A stretch of DNA of 64,000 nt, taken from positions 1 to 64,000 of the forward strand of contig NZ_WNKZ01000021.1 of assembly GCF_009720835.1 (NCBI RefSeq). The letters run 5' to 3'. The translations under genes were made by a program, and so were the position numbers. This DNA comes from Pseudoduganella buxea. GTDB lineage: Bacteria > Pseudomonadota > Gammaproteobacteria > Burkholderiales > Burkholderiaceae_D. Under the pieces are notes generated by a model that saw only the letters and a program-made list of their open reading frames with translations, had not been told where the DNA came from and searched no databases. Shown here piece by piece: positions 9,647 to 16,664 of this stretch. The number at the start of each line of letters is the position of its first letter. Positions within the stretch are counted from its first letter, which is position 1.

Positions 9647-10486
9647 TTACAGGCATTCCTGGCGGCTGCGCAGGCCATCGATGGCACCGATGCAATGGCG
9701 CGGCGCTTCGCGGCGCGCGACCTGCCGCACGACGGTGCGCTGCACGGCCGGCGCCGCGACGGGCTCGGGTGCCGGCGCTGCGATGCCGAGCAGGCTGTTC
9801 TTGGTGGCGCCGGCCGTCGTGGCCGGTTCGGGATCGATCTGGTTGCGCAGCACCAGGGACAGGCTGCCGACGCTGCGTGCCAGGTCGAGTTTTTCGGCCT
9901 GCTCGGGCGCCACTTCCAGGGTGACGGCGTTGACGACGCGCGGCTTGGTGTCGTCGCGGCTCACTTCCTGGGCCACGGCCAGCACGAGGATGCGCTCCAG
10001 CACGATCTTCGAGATCGCCTGTTCGCCCTGCGGCAGGCCGTTGCTGCCGGACTGCGTACTGACGAGGATGTCAACGAAATTGCCGGGCAGCGCGAAGCCG
10101 GCCACGCCGACGACGTCGTTGACGCGCACCGTGATGGCACGCTTGCCTTCGGCGATCAGGGCCGACAGGCCGCCCAGGGTGCCGGCCGGGGCCAGCTTGG
10201 CCTCGGTCAGCGGTTCGCCCCGCAGCACGCTGGACTTGAGCACCCTGCCGGAGAGTGCAAGCGGATCGCGCAGGGCACCGGCCGGCAGGCTGTCGGCCGG
10301 CCAGTCCGCCACCTTCAGCATTTCCGGGACCAGGCGCTGGCCCAGGTTGACGTCGGCCGTGGCGACCACCACGCGCACGCCCTTGACCTGACTCTGGCGC
10401 AGCAGGAAGTGCGAGGCCATCGCCACCGCCCCCAGGCCGAGCACGATCGCCAGGGCCATCATCGTGAATGCGCGACGGTTCTTCAT
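9647..10486 (-). CDS. rcpC: Flp pilus assembly protein RcpC (CpaB)
   Basis: This 279-residue protein has an N-terminal membrane anchor (MMALAIVLGLGAVAMASHFLL), then a SAF/beta-clip domain (VVVATADVNLGQRLVPEMLKVADWP). The CpaB signature GFALPGNFVDILVSTQS follows, with a second beta domain (RILVLAVAQEVSRDDTKPRVV). CpaB/RcpC is a periplasmic partner of the secretin and may bind peptidoglycan. Its start overlaps the stop of the upstream AAA+ ATPase gene by four bases, tying that unusual gene to the pilus operon. Confidence 0.92.
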   Translation of the reverse strand: MKNRRAFTMMALAIVLGLGAVAMASHFLLRQSQVKGVRVVVATADVNLGQRLVPEMLKVADWPADSLPAGALRDPLALSGRVLKSSVLRGEPLTEAKLAPAGTLGGLSALIAEGKRAITVRVNDVVGVAGFALPGNFVDILVSTQSGSNGLPQGEQAISKIVLERILVLAVAQEVSRDDTKPRVVNAVTLEVAPEQAEKLDLARSVGSLSLVLRNQIDPEPATTAGATKNSLLGIAAPAPEPVAAPAVQRTVVRQVARREAPRHCIGAIDGLRSRQECL

Positions 10487-11847
10487 GCGATCCTCTCGAG
10501 CAGGGTGGCGTCCGGCTGCGACAGCTGCGGCACGGCGTCGGCGAACATGCTGGACCAGGCCTGGTCGAGGGCAGCCACCGTCAGGACAGGGGCGTGGCCG
10601 CCGAACGCGGCGAATTCACGGATGCGGCCCAGGATTTCACGGGGAAAGCCGGCCAGCAGCGCCTGGCCGCTGCCCCGGTGCAGCTCGCCGATCAGGTAGG
10701 CCAGCGCGCCGTCGTCCGGCTGCAGCCCGAAGCTGCGGCACTGCTGGCGGAACAAGGTGCGGTAGGATGCTTCGCCGATCGGTCCCACGTGCACCTTGTA
10801 GCCGATGCGGCGCAGCGAGGAAGGGTCGAGCACGGCGTGTGGGGCCTGGTTGGTGACGAAGACCATCATCGTGTCGAACGGCACGACGAATTTATGGCCA
10901 CCCTGCAGCGCCAGCTGGTCGGCACCCGTATCGAGCGCCTGCGTGAAGCGGCCCAGCAGTTCGGCGGCGGGCAGGCGCTGGCGGCCCAGGTCGTCGATGA
11001 TCAGCAGGCCCCCGGCCGCCTTCACATGGGCCGGGGCGTGGTAGCTGCCGCTGAAGGCATCGTGCCGCAGGTCGAGCAGCTCCGGCCCCAGTTCCGCGCC
11101 CAGGTGCAGCACGGGCCGGCGGCATTGCGCCCAGCGCGTATCGGTACTGCGCCGGTCGGCCGCCGCACGGGACGGCTGGACGGCGCCCTGGTGGACCGAG
11201 GCATCATGGACCTGGATGATTTCATGACCCACCACGACGGCATACGGCACGGCGACGGTGCCGGCCAGCAGGTGCCCGAGGCGGCGTGCCAGCGACGTCT
11301 TGCCGCTGCCGGGCGGCCCGTATAACAGCAGTGAGCGGTGCGCGTGCAGGGCGGCGCCGGCCAACTGGCGCACGGCCGGCGGCAGGCAGTCGTCGGCGAA
11401 CTCGGCGGCCACGTCGGCGGCCGTCACGGATGGCAGCGACGCCGACTGGCGCTGCAGCATGGCGCGGTAGGTTTCCAGCGGCACGGGCGCCGGGCCCGCA
11501 TACGGGCTGCGCTCCAGCCACGCCGCGGCGCGCTGCCGGCCTGCCGACGTCAGCTGGTATTGCACGTCGATATCGGACTCGCCCCGCCACGCCACCTCGG
11601 CCAGCTGTTCGTGCACCATGAAGTCGAAGACTTCGCGCAGCACATTGATCGACAGGCGCAGCCGGGTCGTCAGCACGGGCAGGTGGGTGCGCCCGGAACC
11701 GAACAGGGCCTTGCTGGCCAGCTCGACCAGCAAGGACAGCTCGAGGCCCGTTTCGCGCACGGTTTTCGGTTGGGCCGGCAGCAGCGGCGTTTCGTCGTCG
11801 CGCCCGCTTGCGTCTGGCACAACACTGGAATAAGTCAAGGGGTCCAT
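10483..11847 (-). CDS. AAA+ ATPase embedded in the Tad operon
   Basis: This 454-residue cytoplasmic protein is not one of the canonical Tad components. Residues about 30-115 look like a winged-helix region (LPVLTTRLRLSINVLREVFDF). A AAA+ domain follows with Walker A GPPGSGKT at 177-184, Walker B LLIIDDLG at 281-288, a sensor-1-like FVTNQ, and an arginine-finger candidate in SLRRIGYKV. It resembles MoxR-like or ATPases with chaperone function; I cannot assign a substrate. AGGAG precedes the ATG. The stop overlaps cpaB by four bases and the gene lies downstream of the prepilin peptidase, so it is co-transcribed with the pilus genes. It may remodel the pilus machine or regulate the operon, which is inference. 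Confidence 0.75.
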   Translation of the reverse strand: MDPLTYSSVVPDASGRDDETPLLPAQPKTVRETGLELSLLVELASKALFGSGRTHLPVLTTRLRLSINVLREVFDFMVHEQLAEVAWRGESDIDVQYQLTSAGRQRAAAWLERSPYAGPAPVPLETYRAMLQRQSASLPSVTAADVAAEFADDCLPPAVRQLAGAALHAHRSLLLYGPPGSGKTSLARRLGHLLAGTVAVPYAVVVGHEIIQVHDASVHQGAVQPSRAAADRRSTDTRWAQCRRPVLHLGAELGPELLDLRHDAFSGSYHAPAHVKAAGGLLIIDDLGRQRLPAAELLGRFTQALDTGADQLALQGGHKFVVPFDTMMVFVTNQAPHAVLDPSSLRRIGYKVHVGPIGEASYRTLFRQQCRSFGLQPDDGALAYLIGELHRGSGQALLAGFPREILGRIREFAAFGGHAPVLTVAALDQAWSSMFADAVPQLSQPDATLLERIA

Positions 11848-11931
11848 GCCGTATCTCCTGTTGAGGAAAACGATTCTAGCGGTGTGTTTCCAGCAGGATA
11901 TTGACGTGCGGCAAAGGCGGCGGTGCTGTAC

Positions 11932-12435
11932 TCACAGCACAACAAAGGCCGTGCCGAGGGCGATCGCGACGCCATAGGGAATGCCGCCGGCGCTGGCGTC
12001 GCGCGTGATCGTGACCGGTGCGGTGTGCCGCAGCGCAGCCAGGCCGAGTGCGCGCAAGTTGCGCCACAGTACGGTCCAGCGCCCATTGAGGATGACCATG
12101 CCCAGGCCCAGCACGCCGCCGGCCAGGCAGGCGACTAGGGCAATATGGACGGCCATGGCGGGGCCGACAAAGGCGCCCGTCATCGCCATCAGCTTGACGT
12201 CGCCGGCGGCCATGCCGCGCAGCAGGTAAAGGGGGAGGAACAGGAAGAAGCCGCTTGCCATGCCGGCCAGCCATGTGCCCGCCAGGGCCATCGGCGGCCC
12301 GACGCGCCAGTGCAGCAGGGCAGCAATGACGAGCCCGGCCAGCACGAGGACATTCGGGATACGGCGAACGGCAAGATCGGTGACGGCTGCCTGCAGCACG
12401 AGCCACAGCAGCAGGATCTGGAGGGCCTGGTTCAT
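11932..12435 (-). CDS. tadV: Flp prepilin peptidase TadV (CpaA)
   Basis: This 167-residue polytopic membrane protein belongs to the A24 aspartic prepilin peptidases. The two catalytic aspartates are visible: Asp in AAVTDLAVRRIPN near residue 20, and Asp in the GD motif of MAAGDVKLMA. Four to six hydrophobic helices span the rest. It lacks the N-terminal methylase domain of PilD, as expected for CpaA. It should process the Flp prelipin leader and the TadE/F pseudopilins. It sits downstream of flp behind a strong hairpin, and about 84 bases separate it from the ATPase gene. Confidence 0.9.
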   Translation of the reverse strand: MNQALQILLLWLVLQAAVTDLAVRRIPNVLVLAGLVIAALLHWRVGPPMALAGTWLAGMASGFFLFLPLYLLRGMAAGDVKLMAMTGAFVGPAMAVHIALVACLAGGVLGLGMVILNGRWTVLWRNLRALGLAALRHTAPVTITRDASAGGIPYGVAIALGTAFVVL

Positions 12436-12451
12436 GGGAATTTTCGGAAAT

Positions 12452-12478
12452 GGTCCACCGGCCCGGGGCCGGTGGACC
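12452..12478 (-). terminator. stable hairpin between flp and tadV, likely attenuator
   Basis: A perfect 12-base inverted repeat (GGTCCACCGGCC, 12452-12463, pairing with 12467-12478) closes a three-base loop. It lies between the pilin stop and the peptidase start. Read leftwards it is followed by TTTCCGAAAATTCC, which lacks a full U tract, so partial termination or 3' end protection is more likely than complete termination. Such an element would let pilin mRNA exceed assembly-gene mRNA. Confidence 0.6.
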
Positions 12479-12486
12479 GTGCTTCC

Positions 12487-12684
12487 TTACGGAGTCGCAG
12501 GGGTGGCGCCGGAGGTGATGCTTGCTGCAATGCTGGTGAACGCGCCCTTGATGGCCGTGCCCACGCTGGTGAATGCAGTACCGATGACGGCGGCAATCAG
12601 CGCCGCGATCAGGCCGTACTCGATCGCGGTAATACCCTCTTCATCCCGGGCAAAGTCCCGGGCCGCCGCAATTAATGCTTTCAT
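12487..12684 (-). CDS. flp: Flp type IVb pilin
   Basis: This 65-residue prepilin has the leader MKALIAAARDFARDEEG, then the Flp motif ITAIEYGLIAALIAAVIG, with the conserved Glu-Tyr pair after the Gly cleavage site. The leader length and the short mature chain of about 48 residues are typical of type IVb Flp pilins. GAGGAG lies just before the ATG. It is the first gene of the Tad operon and would be the major structural subunit. The C-terminal tail is Thr/Ser/Ala-rich (SITSGATPATP). Confidence 0.95.
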   Translation of the reverse strand: MKALIAAARDFARDEEGITAIEYGLIAALIAAVIGTAFTSVGTAIKGAFTSIAASITSGATPATP

Positions 12685-13105
12685 GGAGTTCTCCTCGTCA
12701 CAAACAATGGTTGAAATGACTCTGGCATGCCGTTTCGTTCGCCATTGGAGTCACTTTAAGTTTTATGCCACCCGGCAATATTGACTCTGCGCAATTTTCC
12801 GCATGACTGCGGTCGACCGCGATCAACCAGATTCCGACAGACAACGGTGCGGGCCTATGTCACACTAGGCCGAGATGACACGACAGGGCGGGCGCGCCCT
12901 TGGCGCCGCGCGCTGCGAGAGTGAGACAAAGAGTAGAATCGTGGCGTTTTTGAAGAATTTTCGCAAAGGAGAATTGCTCAGAATGCAAAAAACATTTATG
13001 CTGATCAGCTGTCCTTTGGAAAGGCCTCGTGCTTTGCGTCACTGTGTGCCTTGATTTTTCGGAAACACTTCGGCGACGCGCGTCTTGATACTTCAGAGAA
13101 CGAGC
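12685..13105. other. divergent intergenic region between flp and the diguanylate cyclase
   Basis: These 421 bases separate the leftward pilus operon from the rightward GGDEF gene and must hold both promoters. A perfect 12-base palindrome, GCGGTCGACCGC, lies at 12809-12820. A TAGAAT hexamer at 12934-12939 is a possible -10 for the rightward gene, but I see no good -35. A 23-codon frame at 12983-13054 is listed separately. I found no convincing sigma-54 site. Confidence 0.5.
12983..13054 (+). CDS. possible 23-residue leader peptide
   Basis: An ATG at 12983 is preceded by AAAGGAG at about 13 bases and opens a 23-codon frame ending TGA at 13052-13054. The peptide starts MQKTFMLISC and is basic towards its end. 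It lies 51 bases upstream of the GGDEF gene on the same strand. It could be an upstream peptide affecting translation of that gene, or chance. No family is recognisable and there is no conservation evidence. Confidence 0.25.
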   Translation: MQKTFMLISCPLERPRALRHCVP

Positions 13106-14155
13106 ATGGATTCCCTACTGAAACACATGGTCGATATGACCGGTCACCGCGATCACACGATGCTCGACATCTCCGTGATCTCGGCCGTGCAGGAACTGGC
13201 CGGCGCCACCCAGGCCCGCGTGCTGACCCTGGCCGCCGTGCGCGACCAGCTGTTCGTGCGTGCCCGTGCCGTCGTCGTGGCGGGCCAGCCCGCGCGCATG
13301 GAGGACCATCCCGATCCGGCCAGTCCCGGCGACCCGATCAGCACCTACCCGGCGCTGGCCGCCTGCATCGCCCGCCATGAATCGTCGGCCGACCAGATGG
13401 ACGCCGACGGCAAGCACACGCTGTGGCTGCCCATCTGGCTGGGCGACAAGGCCGATACCTGCCTGGAAATCGTCAATCCGACGCCGTACACGAGCGACAC
13501 CATCCACGTCATCGGCGGCATCGTCAGCGTCTACCGCAACTTCCAGAACCTGCTCGACTACAGCGAACGCGATTCGCTGACGGGGCTGCTCAACCGCAAG
13601 ACCTTCGACGACCAGCTGGCCAAGATGCTGCAGGCCAGCAGCGTGGAACAGGATTCGCTGTCGCTGCCGCCGGGCGAGCCGGAGCGGCGCCAGCATTCGG
13701 AAGAGGAAAAACAGTGGCTGGCCGTCGTCGACGTCGACCACTTCAAGCATGTCAACGACAAATTCGGCCACCTGTACGGCGACGAAGTGCTGATCCTGAT
13801 CGCCAACCTGCTGACGTCGTCATTCCGGGCCCAGGACCGCGTGTTCCGCTTCGGCGGCGAGGAATTCGTCGTGCTGCTGCGTTCGACGACCCTGGACAAT
13901 GCGAAAAAAATCATCGACCGCTTCCGCATGAACGTCGAGCAGCACGACTTCCCCCAGGTGGGCAAGGTCACCGTCAGCGTCGGCTTCGTCAGCATCAGCC
14001 TGTTCGAAGCGCCCGTCATCATCCTGGGACGCGCCGACCAGGCCCTCTACTACGCCAAGAGCCACGGCCGCAACATGGCCTGCCACTATGACGAACTGGT
14101 CAGTGGCGGCCTGCTGCAGACGGTGGAATCGAACGATACGGCGGAATTCTTCTGA
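13106..14155 (+). CDS. diguanylate cyclase (GGDEF)
   Basis: This 349-residue protein has an N-terminal domain of about 150 residues, probably sensory and GAF-like, though I cannot name it surely. A GGDEF domain follows. The active-site motif is GGEEF at 250-254; the metal-binding region is VVDVDHFKHVND. An RxxD inhibitory site (RAQD, 241-244) lies five residues before GGEEF, so product inhibition by cyclic di-GMP is expected. No membrane segment is visible, so it should be soluble. I prefer the ATG at 13106 over an upstream TTG at 13085. It converges on an HD-GYP gene and neighbours the Tad operon, consistent with control of attachment. Confidence 0.92.
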   Translation: MDSLLKHMVDMTGHRDHTMLDISVISAVQELAGATQARVLTLAAVRDQLFVRARAVVVAGQPARMEDHPDPASPGDPISTYPALAACIARHESSADQMDADGKHTLWLPIWLGDKADTCLEIVNPTPYTSDTIHVIGGIVSVYRNFQNLLDYSERDSLTGLLNRKTFDDQLAKMLQASSVEQDSLSLPPGEPERRQHSEEEKQWLAVVDVDHFKHVNDKFGHLYGDEVLILIANLLTSSFRAQDRVFRFGGEEFVVLLRSTTLDNAKKIIDRFRMNVEQHDFPQVGKVTVSVGFVSISLFEAPVIILGRADQALYYAKSHGRNMACHYDELVSGGLLQTVESNDTAEFF

Positions 14156-14157
14156 CG

Positions 14158-14179
14158 CGCCGGGCGGTCCCGCCCGGCG
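14158..14179. terminator. GC hairpin between convergent GGDEF and HD-GYP genes
   Basis: CGCCGGGC at 14158-14165 pairs perfectly with GCCCGGCG at 14172-14179 around a six-base loop. It fills most of the 32 bases between two converging genes and could end transcripts from both sides. There is no U tract in either direction, so efficiency is uncertain. Confidence 0.5.
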
Positions 14180-14187
14180 ACACTCCG

Positions 14188-15405
14188 TTACAGCACCAGG
14201 AAGCGCATCGGATCGACGTTCCAGCGCAGGGGGTCTTCGTGCCCGACGATCTTGTCGGCGCCGCCGAAGCCCAGGCCGCGCGCCAGGTCGACCATTTCCG
14301 GCTTGATATACACATTCGTGCGCGTGCTGAAGAACACGTTCACCTTGGGCGACAGCAGGTTGCTCTCGTGCGGCTCGACCACGACGCCGAGGCGGCCCGA
14401 TTCCAGCAGCACCAGGGTCCCCACGGGATAGATGCCGACGCAGCGCATGAACTGCTGCACCAGTTGCGGATCGAAGTGGAACTTGCTCCACTCATACATC
14501 TTGCGCAGCGCCGCCGCCGCCGGCATGCCCTTGTGGTAGCAGCGGTCGGCCGTGATGGCGTCGTAGACGTCGACGATGGCGGCCATCTGCGCCAGCTCGC
14601 TGATGGCGTCGCCGGCCAGCTTGTCCGGGTAGCCCGTGCCGTCCCGCCGCTCGTGGTGGTGGCGCGTGATGTCGAGGGCGATCTGGCCCACTTCCGGCGA
14701 CTGGCGCAGGATGTTGTAGCCGTCCTCCGGGTGCTTGCGGATGATGTCGAACTCCGCGTCCGTCAGCGGCCCCGGCTTGTTCAGGATGGCGTCCGGCACC
14801 AGGGCCTTGCCCGTGTCGTGCAGCAGTGCGCCCAGGCCCGCTTCGCGGATCAAATCGTCGTCCATGCCGCGCGAATGGCAGAAGGCCACCAGCAGCGCGC
14901 ACACGCTGACCGAGTGCAGGAAGGTGTAGTCGTCCTTGGTCTTGATGCGCAGCAGGCCCAGCAACGCGCCCGGATTGCGCAGGATCGATTCCGTGATGTT
15001 CTGCACCACGGGCTGGACGCCGCCGATCTCGATGGCCTTGCCGAGCCGGGCGTCGGCCATGACGTTGCGCACCAGCCCGGCTGCCTGGTTGCGGATGCGC
15101 ACGGCCTGCTGCATTTCCTGGCCCAGCGCCGTCTTCAAGGGCCGCGCCGGCGCCGTGGCGATGTGCACCACCTCCTTTTCCAGCGCCGCCTGGGCCTCGC
15201 GCAACGTGGGCGCGTCCGCCACGTCGAGCCCGCGCGCGGCATCGATGACGACCTCGCGGATGCCGGCGCCGACGATCTTGCGGATTTCCGCGTCCGAAAC
15301 GATCTCGAACCGGTTGCGGACGAACGGGTGCGCCATCCAGTCGCAACTGAGATCGTGGATATACATGCCTACCTTTAATTGGGAGGCGTCGACTTTCTTT
15401 AACAT
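14188..15405 (-). CDS. HD-GYP cyclic di-GMP phosphodiesterase
   Basis: This 405-residue protein has a DUF3391-type N-terminal domain (VDASQLKVGMYIHDLSCDW) and an HD-GYP domain with HDTGK at 196-200 and HHHERRDGTGYP at 249-260. The HD metal ligands and the full GYP motif are present, so hydrolysis of cyclic di-GMP to pGpG or GMP is expected. A C-terminal extension of about 100 residues (GIYPVGTLVLLESGRLGVVV) is usual in this group. There is no membrane segment. It converges on the diguanylate cyclase gene, giving a matched synthesis/degradation pair. Confidence 0.92.
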   Translation of the reverse strand: MLKKVDASQLKVGMYIHDLSCDWMAHPFVRNRFEIVSDAEIRKIVGAGIREVVIDAARGLDVADAPTLREAQAALEKEVVHIATAPARPLKTALGQEMQQAVRIRNQAAGLVRNVMADARLGKAIEIGGVQPVVQNITESILRNPGALLGLLRIKTKDDYTFLHSVSVCALLVAFCHSRGMDDDLIREAGLGALLHDTGKALVPDAILNKPGPLTDAEFDIIRKHPEDGYNILRQSPEVGQIALDITRHHHERRDGTGYPDKLAGDAISELAQMAAIVDVYDAITADRCYHKGMPAAAALRKMYEWSKFHFDPQLVQQFMRCVGIYPVGTLVLLESGRLGVVVEPHESNLLSPKVNVFFSTRTNVYIKPEMVDLARGLGFGGADKIVGHEDPLRWNVDPMRFLVL

Positions 15406-15513
15406 GGAAACCTGCGAGGTTTTAGTAACCGTTAAGCGCTCACGCTACAATAACAGTATAACCAAACAGTTTCCATACGGGACTAATCGTAAGTTAAAAG
15501 CATCGAATAATTT
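15406..15513. promoter_or_regulatory. divergent promoter region, HD-GYP and LysR genes
   Basis: These 108 bases are AT-richer than the flanks and separate divergent genes. The stretch around 15440-15500 (ACAATAACAGTATAACC) has several A/T hexamers that could be -10 elements in either direction. I could not settle on a single promoter pair. LysR regulators usually bind such intergenic regions themselves. Confidence 0.4.
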
Positions 15514-16440
15514 ATGGAACTGCGCCAACTTCGTTACTTTGTTGCTATTGTGGATCACGGCTCGCTGTCCCGCGCGGCCGTCGTCCTGCACGTGGCGCAA
15601 CCGGCGCTGACCCAGCAACTACGCCAGCTGGAACAGGACCTGGGCGCGCAGCTGCTGCACCGCACTGCCCAGGGCGTGCACAGCACGGACGCGGGCAAGG
15701 TGTTCTATGAGCATGCGCAGGCGATCCTGAAGCAGGTCGCCGATGCCCGCTCGGCCGTGACGCAGTCGGCGCGCCCATCGGGCAGCGTCACCCTGGGCCT
15801 GCCGCACAGTATTTCCGGCGCACTGGCCCTGCCCCTGCTGACGGCGGCGCGCCAGCATTACCCCGATATCACCTTGCAGTTGACGGAGGAACTGACGGGC
15901 AACCTGGCCGAACAGCTGAAATCGGGCCGCGTCAACCTGGCCGTGCTGTTCGACGACGGCCAGCTGACCCCCTTCGCCACCACCGTGCTGGCTGAGGAAT
16001 CGCTGTGCTTCATCTGCCGTGCCGACGCGCCGTGGTTCCCCGGCCGCGACGTCATCACCTTGCAGGAAGCGCTGCAGGCCACCTTGATCCTGCCCGGCCT
16101 GCAGCATGGCGTGCGTCCCCGCATCGAGGCCGTGGCGAAAGCCGCCGGCCTGGCCACGGGCGAAGTCATCGAAATCAATTCCATCGCCATCCTGAAGTCC
16201 GCCCTGATGGCCGGCATGGGCGCCACCATCCTGCCCGTTGCCCCCGTGCTGCCGGAAATCGACCGGGGTGCCATGCGTGCGCTGGCCATCCACGGCCCCG
16301 CCATCTCCCGCACCGTAGTGCTGTGCGCCTCGCGCACCCTGCCGCTGACGAATGCCGCGACCGCCATCAGCCGGCTGGCCGTCGACGTCGCAAGCGAACT
16401 GTGCAGCTCGGGCCAGTGGCCCGGCGCCACCCTGCGCTGA
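15514..16440 (+). CDS. LysR-family regulator, Nac-like
   Basis: This 308-residue protein begins MELRQLRYFVAIVDHGSLSR, a typical LysR winged-helix start (HTH about residues 18-40, AAVVLHVAQPALTQQL). A LysR substrate-binding domain follows (GSVTLGLPHSISGALALPLL). The N-terminal sequence resembles regulators of the nitrogen-assimilation-control (Nac) and CynR type. It precedes the indolepyruvate oxidoreductase gene on the same strand but is 224 bases away. Control of that gene is possible, but LysR proteins more often control the divergent gene, here the HD-GYP protein. Effector unknown. Confidence 0.88.
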   Translation: MELRQLRYFVAIVDHGSLSRAAVVLHVAQPALTQQLRQLEQDLGAQLLHRTAQGVHSTDAGKVFYEHAQAILKQVADARSAVTQSARPSGSVTLGLPHSISGALALPLLTAARQHYPDITLQLTEELTGNLAEQLKSGRVNLAVLFDDGQLTPFATTVLAEESLCFICRADAPWFPGRDVITLQEALQATLILPGLQHGVRPRIEAVAKAAGLATGEVIEINSIAILKSALMAGMGATILPVAPVLPEIDRGAMRALAIHGPAISRTVVLCASRTLPLTNAATAISRLAVDVASELCSSGQWPGATLR

Positions 16441-16664
16441 CGAGGCCGTGTCCTGGCAGCAGCCGAGCCATCACTTTTTCTTATACCCCCATCGGCATCG
16501 CCTATTTCCGTATACGTCAACCAAGGCGTAGACTGACCGCTCCGAGCAGCCGTAAGAGCTGACCGAGCGCCGCCCACTGCGGCCACGTGGCCTGTACCGG
16601 CCCGCGCCCACCCGGCGCGCCTAGGTACGGGCGCAACCGAAATAAAGAATTTTGGAGACAAGCC
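16441..16664 (+). promoter_or_regulatory. leader region of the indolepyruvate oxidoreductase gene, with possible operator
   Basis: No gene is visible in these 224 bases. A 16-base imperfect palindrome, TTTCCGTATACGTCAA at 16505-16520, has the half-sites of the TTTACGT/ACGTAAA type seen before icmF at 20349-20364. A TAGACT at 16529-16534 may be a -10. TTGGAG precedes the ATG at 16665. Confidence 0.35.

Noticed and set aside
12860-13042. 60-codon minus-strand frame in the flp upstream region
   Set aside because: No ribosome site, poor codon use and no similarity to known proteins that I can recognise.
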